A DNA stretch of 58,068 nucleotides from Actinomycetes bacterium (lineage in GTDB: Bacteria > Actinomycetota > Thermoleophilia > RBG-16-64-13), in the NCBI GenBank assembly GCA_024637035.1, contig JAGXFW010000021.1:1-58068 (forward strand). The letters are read 5' to 3'. A model generated the notes under the pieces. The model did no database searches and had not been told where the DNA came from. It saw only the letters and a list, made by a program, of their open reading frames with translations. Shown here piece after piece: positions 9,406 to 16,568 of this stretch (positions within the stretch are counted from its first letter, which is position 1; the number at the start of each line of letters is the position of its first letter). The translations under genes were made by a program, and so were the position numbers.

Positions 9406-10920
9406 CTACCGATCCACCTCGACCCGCTCCGGCCCGAGGCTGATGGTGGTTCCCACCGCGGCGGCTATGCCGCGCAACATGCCGCTGAATACCAAGTTGT
9501 GCAGCGGGGACACCGCATACCAGTAGAGTAGGCCGAGTAGGCCGCGGGGCAGGAAGCGGGCCACCTGGCGCAGCTCGGTGCGCCCGTCGTCCAGCGGAGC
9601 GAGGGAGAACGAGAGGGTCGCTTCGCCGGGGAGCTTCATCTCGGAGGAGAGGAGCAGGGTGCGGGGCCGCTCAACCGCCAGCACCCGCCAGAAATCGAGG
9701 GCGTCGCCGGGGTGGATCTCCGCCGAATCGCGGCGGCCGCGGGAGAGGCCGGGGCCTCCTACCAGCCGGTCGAGAAGACCGCGCAGGCGCCAGAGCCAGT
9801 CGGCGTAGTACCACCCGGTGCTCCCGCCTATGGACGTCAGAGTGGGCCACACCCGATCAGGCGTGGTGTCCACGATCACGCGGCGGGAGTCGTCTCGGAT
9901 AGCGCCGCCGGCCCAGGCGGCGTCGCCGGGGATGCTCCACTCAGCGGGACGGATCGACCCTGAGTCGGTCCACGAGGTCTCCACCTCCTGCTGACGCAGA
10001 CGGTCGAGCGCGAGCCGGATCGCCCGGCGACAGTCCAGGAGGTCTTGCGGGATGAGCCCACGGATGCGGTCTTCCCGACAGACCACCGGGTTGGCCAGGC
10101 CCTCGGCCAGCGGCCGGGCCAGCGCCGCGGACACCGGTGTCACCAAGTGGATCCAGTAGGAGCTCAGCCGTGGAGTCAGCACGGGCACGGGCATGATCAG
10201 GCGGCGCGGCAAACCGGCTTCCTCCGCGTAGATGCGCATCAACTCGCGGTAGGTGAGCACCTCCGGCTGGCCGATGTCGAAGGTCTCCCCCACAGTCTCG
10301 GGACACTCGAGGCAACCGATCAGGTAGTGCAGCACGTTGACCACACCGATGGGTTGACACGGGGTGTCGACCCAGCGCGGTGTCACCATCACGGGCAGAC
10401 GGTCGACCAGGTAACGAAGGATCTCGAAGGAGGCGCTCCCCGAGCCGATGATCATGGCCGCCTGCAGGATAGTCACCGGCACGGAACCTCGGCGCAGCCG
10501 GCGCCCGACCTCCCTGCGCGACTGCAAGTGGTGGCTCAAATCCGGGCCTTCCTCGCCCAGCCCGCCGAGGTAGATGATCTGCTCCACGCCGGCGTCGGCC
10601 GCCGCGTCTGCCATGGTGTCGGCCGCCAACCGGTCGGTCTGGGCGAAGTCGGCCACATCGGGGTTCATGGAGTGCACCAGGTAGTAGGCCGCCGTGCACC
10701 CTTCCAGGGCCGCGCGCACGCTCTCGGCGTCGAGCACGTCGCCGCGCACGATATCGAGCCGCGGGTGTTCGGCCCAAGGTCTGGTGCTCAGCTTGCCGGG
10801 CGAGCGGGCCAAGGCGCGCACGCGGTAGCCCGCCTCGAGCAGGCGCGGCACCAGGCGTCCACCGATGTAGCCGGTGGCCCCGGCGACAAAGATCGTTCTG
10901 CCCTGTGGGATCGCTGCCAT
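9406..10920 (-). CDS. NAD(P)-binding SDR protein with C-terminal DUF2867 domain
   Basis: 504 residues. The N-terminal half is an atypical short-chain dehydrogenase/NmrA-like Rossmann domain with the dinucleotide motif GATGYIGG near residue 13 and a later YLGGLGEEG segment. Residues about 330-500 match DUF2867, with a TTPDRVW start and an LLYWYAVSPLHNLVF segment. The same domain pair occurs in the YbjT group of predicted oxidoreductases, whose substrate is unknown. I start at the ATG at 10920 because AGGAGG lies seven bases upstream; the frame stays open further upstream without a better site. It is divergent from the YbgA-like gene, 88 bp away. Confidence 0.85.
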   Translation of the reverse strand: MAAIPQGRTIFVAGATGYIGGRLVPRLLEAGYRVRALARSPGKLSTRPWAEHPRLDIVRGDVLDAESVRAALEGCTAAYYLVHSMNPDVADFAQTDRLAADTMADAAADAGVEQIIYLGGLGEEGPDLSHHLQSRREVGRRLRRGSVPVTILQAAMIIGSGSASFEILRYLVDRLPVMVTPRWVDTPCQPIGVVNVLHYLIGCLECPETVGETFDIGQPEVLTYRELMRIYAEEAGLPRRLIMPVPVLTPRLSSYWIHLVTPVSAALARPLAEGLANPVVCREDRIRGLIPQDLLDCRRAIRLALDRLRQQEVETSWTDSGSIRPAEWSIPGDAAWAGGAIRDDSRRVIVDTTPDRVWPTLTSIGGSTGWYYADWLWRLRGLLDRLVGGPGLSRGRRDSAEIHPGDALDFWRVLAVERPRTLLLSSEMKLPGEATLSFSLAPLDDGRTELRQVARFLPRGLLGLLYWYAVSPLHNLVFSGMLRGIAAAVGTTISLGPERVEVDR

Positions 10921-11008
10921 GCTCGAACCTCCTGGATCAACCGCGATTGTGTCTGTCCGCGCCGGTACGGAAACATCTTTAGCGACCCGCACGGGGAGAA
11001 GGAGCGGT

Positions 11009-11899
11009 ATGAACGCTCAAGCGAGGAAGACGGAGATGCCCGAGAACGGCGCCAGGGCTGACGAGCACGGCGCCGGGACGCACGCGGACGAACGCATCCG
11101 CCTCGGAGTCGATCAGCGTCTCGCGCAGGGCAGCGCGGTGGGACACAGTGCGATCGGACGCCACCTGATCGAGCCGATGGGCGATCTCGTCGAGGTCGTG
11201 ACCGTCCACACGGTTGCGGCGCCCGGAGAGCCGACTCCCTCGGACGTTCGCGAGCGCATACACGCGATGGAGAAGCAGGGTCTCGACGGCTTCGTCTACT
11301 CGGCGGACCGCACCGACGAGTTCGTGCATACCTTCAGGGAGCTACTTCCACAGGTACCGACCGAGGAGGACGGCCGCCTCGACGACCCGGCGGTGCGAGA
11401 GGTCTTCATCACGAGCGTGTTCAGCCTGCGGCGCTGGCGACGGGTCCTCGCCCAGGGGTGCACCGTGGGTGGCCTGGTCGACTTCCACAGCCGTCACAAG
11501 CTGCTGATCCTCGCCCATGACGAGGCCGTCTATCGGAGGATGGGGAGGCTGGTCGCGGGCGGCGAGCGAGCGGCGGGCGATCGCCTCTTCGCCGACTATC
11601 AGATCCTACTGCTGAAGGCGCTCGCGACACCCACCACGCCCGGCAGGCACGTCAACGTGCTCCAGCATATCCTCGGCTACTTCAAGCACATCCCGGACGA
11701 AGAGAAACACGAGGCGCTGACGCTCATCGACGCCTACAAGCGGGGGCTGGCGCGGCGCGCCGGAGCCGGAGCGACTGCGGTGTGGTGGCGCCGTGGGGAG
11801 CGTCGGAGGGGGTGCGCCCGGGAGCAAGGCACCCCTCGGTCGCCTCGCGTTACTCGGACCCTCCGCCATCGCCGAACAGGTCGTCGACCAACTCGTTAG
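11009..11899 (+). CDS. YbgA/DUF1722 protein with a degenerate, cysteine-free DUF523 part
   Basis: 296 residues. The central part is a clear YbgA (DUF1722) domain: FHSRHKLLILAHDE, then YQILLLKAL, HVNVLQHILGYFKHI and EEKHEALTLIDAYKRGL. Relatives usually carry an N-terminal DUF523 domain, a TudS-like fold with conserved cysteines holding an Fe-S cluster. Here its remains are visible (RIRLG at the start, EKQGLDGFVYSADR, then EEDGRLDDPAVREVF), but the SSCLLG-type and SPSCG-type cysteine motifs are gone and the domain is shortened. The usual C-terminal segment after the YKRGL motif is also replaced by an Arg/Gly-rich tail. ATG at 11009 has an AGGAG upstream. Its 3' end overlaps the convergent Fe-S gene by 50 bp. 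Function is unknown. Confidence 0.8.
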   Translation: MNAQARKTEMPENGARADEHGAGTHADERIRLGVDQRLAQGSAVGHSAIGRHLIEPMGDLVEVVTVHTVAAPGEPTPSDVRERIHAMEKQGLDGFVYSADRTDEFVHTFRELLPQVPTEEDGRLDDPAVREVFITSVFSLRRWRRVLAQGCTVGGLVDFHSRHKLLILAHDEAVYRRMGRLVAGGERAAGDRLFADYQILLLKALATPTTPGRHVNVLQHILGYFKHIPDEEKHEALTLIDAYKRGLARRAGAGATAVWWRRGERRRGCAREQGTPRSPRVTRTLRHRRTGRRPTR

Positions 11900-13070
11900 A
11901 GCGCGGCATCTCGCCGTGCTCATGCATGTGCCGCGCGAGTAACTCGCTCTCCCGTTGGGTGTAGAGAGGCCCTACTTCGTAGGTGAAGGCGACCGCGTCG
12001 CGCGTCGCCGGATCCGATAACGCCTCGGTCAATCCCGCCCGCAGGTCCATCACACCCGAGATCCGTACGGCACGCCCATCCGCACCATACAGAAGGAAGA
12101 CGCCCTCTCGAGCGGGAACATCCGCCACCGCCTTTGTCGTCAAAGCACGGCGGTCCTGGGGTGGCAGGGCGGGCGGCCGTAGCGCGGTGCGTTCCTTGCG
12201 CTTGGCGAGCCATGCGGCACCTCTGGCGCCTTCGGCAGTGAGCGCCCCACTGGGACAGACCATGACGCACGCCCCACAGAACGTGCAGCCCGAGGCACGC
12301 AGGTTCTCCGCCTTGGGCACGGCCACGGCGCGGCCCAGGTACGATCGGGGGCTCCAATCAGTGGGGGCGCTCTCGGTGCCCTCACCCGTGATGCGCGCCG
12401 CTTCGGTCGCCAGGTATTCGGCTCCCTCCAGGTCACGGCCCACCAACGTAGCCGTCTCGACCAACTGGAGCGCCTCCCCTTCCTCCAGCGTGTCGCACGC
12501 AACCACGCACCGGCCGCAGCCGACGCACAGGTCGAGGTCATGGCGGATCTGATGATCGACGGTCGCTCCCAGAGCGCGGAACTGGTAGCCGGGCGGGTCC
12601 TCGAGCGCCCCCACGAATGCGGCCACCTTGGCGATCTCGCACCGGTCGAACTCGTCGCAACACCGCACGTGGATCGCATTCCCATACGTGCATTCGTCCC
12701 GGCTGCAGCCGTCGCGGTCGGGGCAGGTCAGGCAGACATGAGGATGGTCGCCGAGGATGGCGGCCATGGAGTTGCGCCGATAGGTCAGCGCCTCGGAGTC
12801 GGTGGTCGAGACGTTCATGCCGTTCTGGACTTCGACGGAACAGGCGCGCCGCACCTCGCCGCCGTCCGCCGAGCCGCCGTCCGCCGAGCCGCCGCCGACC
12901 GAGACTCTGACGAAGCACAAACCGCAGTCGCCCAAGGGCTTGAGTCCCGGGTAGGCACACAAGCGCGGAACGTAGGTGCCGGCCATGTCGCAGGCATCCA
13001 TGATACTGACTCCCTGCGGAGCGGAGATCGCCGTGCCGTCGATGGTGATGCCGACCGTGATCGTGTCCAC
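11850..13070 (-). CDS. NuoG-like [2Fe-2S]/[4Fe-4S] electron-transfer protein
   Basis: 406 residues. The order of iron-sulfur sites matches the N-terminal part of NuoG, HoxU and FeFe-hydrogenase subunits. A [2Fe-2S] domain has C38, C49, C52 and C76. A His-Cys [4Fe-4S] site follows (HPHVCLTCPDRDGC). Then come two CxxCxxCxxxC ferredoxin motifs (CVGCGRCVVAC and CTFCGACVMVC). There is no molybdopterin or hydrogenase domain. The last 100 residues (VFLLYGADGRAVRISGVMDL, later YTQRESELLARHMHEHGEMP) faintly resemble a GIY-YIG fold; that reading is tentative. The loop between C52 and C76 is 23 residues because of a tandem SADGG insertion. The GTG at 13070 is chosen for the GGAGG eight bases upstream. 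No partner oxidoreductase is adjacent. It is likely a relay between NAD(P)H or ferredoxin and an unseen enzyme. Confidence 0.85.
   Translation of the reverse strand: MDTITVGITIDGTAISAPQGVSIMDACDMAGTYVPRLCAYPGLKPLGDCGLCFVRVSVGGGSADGGSADGGEVRRACSVEVQNGMNVSTTDSEALTYRRNSMAAILGDHPHVCLTCPDRDGCSRDECTYGNAIHVRCCDEFDRCEIAKVAAFVGALEDPPGYQFRALGATVDHQIRHDLDLCVGCGRCVVACDTLEEGEALQLVETATLVGRDLEGAEYLATEAARITGEGTESAPTDWSPRSYLGRAVAVPKAENLRASGCTFCGACVMVCPSGALTAEGARGAAWLAKRKERTALRPPALPPQDRRALTTKAVADVPAREGVFLLYGADGRAVRISGVMDLRAGLTEALSDPATRDAVAFTYEVGPLYTQRESELLARHMHEHGEMPRSNELVDDLFGDGGGSE
12858..12893 (-). repeat. In-frame 15-bp tandem repeat in the NuoG-like gene
   Basis: Two exact copies and part of a third of a 15-base unit encode SADGG-SADGG. 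The insertion falls between the third and fourth [2Fe-2S] cysteines and lengthens that loop by ten residues. Confidence 0.9.
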
Positions 13071-13202
13071 CAAGGATCCCTCCTCTCTACCAACCGTTGC
13101 TGCGCGTGCGGGCGTACCGTCAAGCTCTTGCGACACGCCTTGAAGCTTATGCCAGATCGGGCTGCGGTGCCGGGCTTTGTTGGGTCCCGCGGCGCAAGAA
13201 GT

Positions 13203-13232
13203 TTGCCCCACCCGCCGCCCCGGGTGTACCCT
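13203..13232 (+). promoter_or_regulatory. Possible promoter of the NHL-CWB2 gene
   Basis: TTGCCC (13203-13208), 18 bases, TACCCT (13227-13232). It would give a leader of about 33 bases carrying GGGAGG. Both boxes are weak, so this is tentative. Confidence 0.3.
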
Positions 13233-13272
13233 CGAACGAGCACATACAGCTTTCGGACTACGGGAGGAAGTC

Positions 13273-15288
13273 ATGAGAGCGAGACGACGGAACGGTTCGA
13301 TGGCGCTCCGTGGGTTCCTGGTGGGGGTCTTCACGGCAGTGTGGCTGGTCGGTCTACTTGCAGGCCCGGCCTTCGGCGAGACGCGCGTGAGCACCTTCGC
13401 GGGGGCGGCCGGTGTGATTGGCTGGACCGACGCGAACCGCGGAGCCGCTCGGTTCGACTACCCGTTCGATGCTGAATTCAGCCCCAGTGGCGTGCTCTAC
13501 GTAGCCGACCGGGACAACCACACCATCCGGGCCATCAGCGCCCTCGGCACGGTCACCACGCTTGCCGGCAAGCCGGGAGTGGCCGGCTCGGCGGACGGCA
13601 CGGGATCGGCCGCGCGCTTCGACACCCCGTGGGACATCGCCGTCTCCGACTCGGGCGTCATCTTCGTGGCCGACACGAACAACCACACCATCCGCAAGAT
13701 CACGCCCGCCGGCAAGGTGACCCTGTTCGCCGGGAAGCCGGGAGTGTCCGGGTTCGCCGACGGGACGGGCACGACGGCGCGCTTCTTCCACCCCTGCGCC
13801 ATAGACGTGGACTCCAACGACAACCTCTACGTCTCTGACTACTACAACCACACCATCCGCAAGATCACGCCTGCGGGGGTGGTCACCACCATCGCAGGAA
13901 AGCCCGGCGTCTTCGGCAACACCGACGGCTTGGGTAGTACGGCCCGCTTCCTCTACCCGAAGGGGATCGCCGTTGACGGCAGCGGTATCGTGTACGTGAC
14001 AGACAGCAACAACAACACGATCCGCCAGCTGACGAATGTCGGATGGACGTGGGTTGTGACCACCATCGCGGGCACGCCGGGTGTCTACGGACATGAAGAC
14101 GGAGTGGGCGCTGCTGCCGTCTTCCGCATCCCCTGGGGCATCTCGGTGGGCGCCTCCGGCGTGCTCTACGTAAGCGAGTTCACCAACCACACGATCCGCA
14201 AGATGGTGAAACGCACCCCGGCCGAAGGCGGGGGCTGGCTCGTCACGACGCTGGCAGGGAAGCCGGCGGTTCCCAGCAGCGCCGACGGTGCCTTCAACCT
14301 CGCGCGGTTCCGCGCGCCCCGCGGCATCGCCGTGCGCCCTTCCGGCACGCTGTACGTGGCAGACACCGAGAACAACACGATCCGGCGCATCGCCACCAGG
14401 CCCACGTACGCCACGCTCGTGGGCTCAGACCGGTACGACACAGCGATCCTGGTCTCCCAGGAATCGTACCCGACCGGCGCCTCGACCGTGTTCGTGGTCA
14501 AGGGAGATGACTTTCCCGACGCCCTGGCCGCGGCGCCTCTGGCGGCGGCGTACGACGGTCCGGTCATCCTGACTCCCTCGTGGGGCCTTCCCTCCGCTGT
14601 GCGCGACGAACTCATCCGCTTGGACCCAGGGAAGGTGTTCTTCATCGGGTTGTCCGATGCGTTGAAGCCCGCCCTTCAGGCCGCGATCCCCGGCGCCTCG
14701 ATCCAGACCGTGCGCGGGGTGGACCGCTATCACACCGCCACCCTCCTAGCCGAGGAACTGCGGGCGAAGCGGGGGAGCATCCCCTGGGTGGTGCTCGCCC
14801 CGGGTGACAAGTTCCCCGACGCCCTGTCCGTGGCCCCGTTGGCAGCTAACAAAGGATGGGCCATCCTTCTGACCCCGGCAGCCGGCCCGCTTCCCGCGAT
14901 GACCGCGGCGAAGATCACATCGCTGGGCGCGACCAAGGCCCTTGTGGTCGGGACGTACGTGGATCCCCCGGCCTCCGTGACCACGGTCGTACGAAAGGTG
15001 GGGAGCGACCGCTACTCCACCAGCGCCCTCATCGCCGCCTACTCCAGGAGCAGAGGGCTCTCGTTCGCGCACACCGCCGCCGCGACGGGGGAGAACTTCC
15101 CCGACGCCCTGGTCGTCGGCGCGTACTTGGCCGACGATGGCGGCATCCTCGTGCTCACCCAGCCGACGGCGCTGCCGACCCCCATCCGCAACCAGCTCTT
15201 CGTCAACCGCGACTACATCGAGAGGATGGACTTTCCCGGGCTCCCGGCCGGGATCATCGCCGTGATCAAGGGCGTCGTGGAAAACTGA
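13273..15288 (+). CDS. Secreted NHL-repeat propeller / triple CWB2 wall-anchored protein
   Basis: 671 residues. A signal peptide (MRARRRNGS, then a hydrophobic core ending AGPAFGE) is followed by six NHL repeats, each ending in a YVADxxNHTIRKI-type strand, spanning about residues 40-380. Six copies suit a six-bladed propeller. Residues about 385-671 are three CWB2 repeats closely related to those of the four RCC1 proteins (DRYDTA, DRYHTA, DRYSTS). So one anchor carries a different head. The ATG at 13273 is preceded by GGGAGGAAGTC, nearly the same start context as copy 1; upstream in-frame starts have no such site. It is transcribed away from the Fe-S gene. The ligand is unknown. Confidence 0.9.
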   Translation: MRARRRNGSMALRGFLVGVFTAVWLVGLLAGPAFGETRVSTFAGAAGVIGWTDANRGAARFDYPFDAEFSPSGVLYVADRDNHTIRAISALGTVTTLAGKPGVAGSADGTGSAARFDTPWDIAVSDSGVIFVADTNNHTIRKITPAGKVTLFAGKPGVSGFADGTGTTARFFHPCAIDVDSNDNLYVSDYYNHTIRKITPAGVVTTIAGKPGVFGNTDGLGSTARFLYPKGIAVDGSGIVYVTDSNNNTIRQLTNVGWTWVVTTIAGTPGVYGHEDGVGAAAVFRIPWGISVGASGVLYVSEFTNHTIRKMVKRTPAEGGGWLVTTLAGKPAVPSSADGAFNLARFRAPRGIAVRPSGTLYVADTENNTIRRIATRPTYATLVGSDRYDTAILVSQESYPTGASTVFVVKGDDFPDALAAAPLAAAYDGPVILTPSWGLPSAVRDELIRLDPGKVFFIGLSDALKPALQAAIPGASIQTVRGVDRYHTATLLAEELRAKRGSIPWVVLAPGDKFPDALSVAPLAANKGWAILLTPAAGPLPAMTAAKITSLGATKALVVGTYVDPPASVTTVVRKVGSDRYSTSALIAAYSRSRGLSFAHTAAATGENFPDALVVGAYLADDGGILVLTQPTALPTPIRNQLFVNRDYIERMDFPGLPAGIIAVIKGVVEN

Positions 15289-15411
15289 TACGCGGGCGGA
15301 TCGACGAGTGGGGCATCGCGGAGAACCGGGGTGCCTCACTTGATCGACCACCGCATCCGAAGACTCCCGCTCGAACCCACGATCGATTGCGCACTCACGC
15401 CCGGGAACAGC

Positions 15412-15417
15412 TAGAAT
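15412..15417 (+). promoter_or_regulatory. -10 box placed for a leaderless yjbQ mRNA
   Basis: TAGAAT lies exactly seven bases before the ATG at 15425, so transcription would begin at or next to the start codon. A TTGCGC sits 19 bases upstream, a weak -35. There is no Shine-Dalgarno sequence. The regulator gene at 56527 has the same seven-base spacing. Confidence 0.45.
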
Positions 15418-15424
15418 GGGCGCC

Positions 15425-15835
15425 ATGATCGAGTTGACTGTGACGACCACCGCGCGCGAGGTCCTGGTGGACATCACCACGCTCGTGATCCATGCGCTTC
15501 GCGAGGCAGGAGCGCAAGGCGACGGCGTACTCTACGTCTTCAGCCCGCACACCACCGCCGGTATCACCGTGAATGAAGGTGCGGACCCCTCGGTAGCCCG
15601 CGATCTTGTCGTCGCTCTGAACGGTCTCGTGCCGCGTTCCGGCGACTACCGACACGCCGAAGGCAACTCCGACGCTCACGTGAAGACGAGTCTGGTCGGC
15701 ACGAGCGTCGCTGTGCCGCTGGCTGACGGAGCACCCCGACTCGGCACCTGGCAGAGCATCTACTTGGCCGAATTCGACGGGCCGCGGCGGCGGATCGTGT
15801 GGTTGCAGACCATCACCGACGGAGTCGCTCAGTGA
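15425..15835 (+). CDS. yjbQ: YjbQ family protein (UPF0047, secondary thiamine-phosphate synthase type)
   Basis: 136 residues, the normal length of this single-domain family. The signature VFSPHTTAGITVNEGADPSV is present, followed by the conserved HAEGNSDAHVK segment and a C-terminal GTWQSIYLAEFDGPR. Some members have been reported to make thiamine phosphate in a side reaction; the real role is unclear. The ATG at 15425 is preferred over the one at 15416 because it fits a leaderless start and the usual N-terminus. It overlaps the next gene by 4 nt. Confidence 0.9.
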   Translation: MIELTVTTTAREVLVDITTLVIHALREAGAQGDGVLYVFSPHTTAGITVNEGADPSVARDLVVALNGLVPRSGDYRHAEGNSDAHVKTSLVGTSVAVPLADGAPRLGTWQSIYLAEFDGPRRRIVWLQTITDGVAQ

Positions 15836-16530
15836 GCAGCAACACTCCTGTATTGAGGGCGGCGGGCGCCATCCTGATCGTGATCGGCGTGGTACTGGCT
15901 GGGATCGCGTGGGCGCTGGGGCCGTCATCGGCCACGACGAGCGATCCGGGCGACACCTCTACAACGGTCTCGACCGATGGAACCACCGACACCACCGGCG
16001 GCGACACCACGCAGACCACAGCGGAGCCCGGATCGACCGGCGGAACCACGGGCGACACGACCTCCAACACCACAACCGCCCGCTCCGCGCCGACGACGGA
16101 CGGAGCGGGTGCGACCTCCACGACCTCCGACGAGATCCCCACCACCACCTCCACTCCCGCAAACACCGATCTATCCTCCGAACTCGCCTCGGCCGCCCGC
16201 ACCACAGGCTTCACCGTGCTCGGCTCGAGTAGCTCCGGGTGGCGGCTTGCGAGTGTGGACTCCGGCACCACCGGTCAGGGGCCCTACGTGGCCACCTCGT
16301 ATATCCGCGGGACTGACTATTTCAGCACGAGCCAGGAGAAGGGCACCCAGTATCCGCCCATGGCCAACACAGAGTCAGTCACCGTACGGGGGCAGAAGGG
16401 CGACCTGCTCGATATGGGCCACGTCGTGGTGATCCGCTGGATCGACAACGGCACGAGCATCATCTTCTCGTCGAACCTGAAGCGCGACGACGCCCTGGTC
16501 ATGGCGGACTCCCTGGCGCCCGTGCAGTAG
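15832..16530 (+). CDS. Membrane-anchored hypothetical protein with a Thr/Ser-rich stalk
   Basis: 232 residues starting at a GTG that overlaps the yjbQ stop. One N-terminal membrane helix lies at about residues 11-28 (ILIVIGVVLAGIAWALG). A low-complexity stretch follows, very rich in Thr, Ser, Gly and Pro (about 30-125), typical of an extracellular stalk. A globular part of about 105 residues ends the protein (from SSELASAARTTGFTVLGSSS to LVMADSLAPVQ). I do not recognise this last domain. The topology suggests a small surface protein held to the membrane. It is translationally coupled to yjbQ. Confidence 0.75.
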   Translation: MSSNTPVLRAAGAILIVIGVVLAGIAWALGPSSATTSDPGDTSTTVSTDGTTDTTGGDTTQTTAEPGSTGGTTGDTTSNTTTARSAPTTDGAGATSTTSDEIPTTTSTPANTDLSSELASAARTTGFTVLGSSSSGWRLASVDSGTTGQGPYVATSYIRGTDYFSTSQEKGTQYPPMANTESVTVRGQKGDLLDMGHVVVIRWIDNGTSIIFSSNLKRDDALVMADSLAPVQ

Positions 16531-16531
16531 C

Positions 16532-16555
16532 CCTGAGGGGCAGCGGCCCCTCAGG
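16532..16555. terminator. Hairpin between convergent genes, with a duplicated arm
   Basis: CCTGAGGGGC-agcg-GCCCCTCAGG is a perfect ten-pair inverted repeat lying just after the stop at 16530 and just before the convergent stop at 16569. The right arm, within a 16-base block, is repeated at 16561-16576, so a second pairing is possible. There is no T-run, so it may act in both directions through structure or with Rho. Confidence 0.55.
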
Positions 16556-16568
16556 CGGGCGCGGCCCC

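Noticed and set aside
10874-11008. 45-codon upstream extension of the YbgA-like gene
   Set aside because: It runs over the divergent SDR start region and lacks a ribosome site; the ATG at 11009 has AGGAG.
13120-13160. GAAGCTT upstream of the NHL-CWB2 gene as a copy of the promoter palindrome of copies 3 and 4
   Set aside because: Only a partial match, not symmetric over 11 bp and not set between -35 and -10 boxes.
13177-13272. 32-codon N-terminal extension of the NHL-CWB2 protein
   Set aside because: It would place a signal peptide internally; the ATG at 13273 has the same ribosome site as its paralogue.
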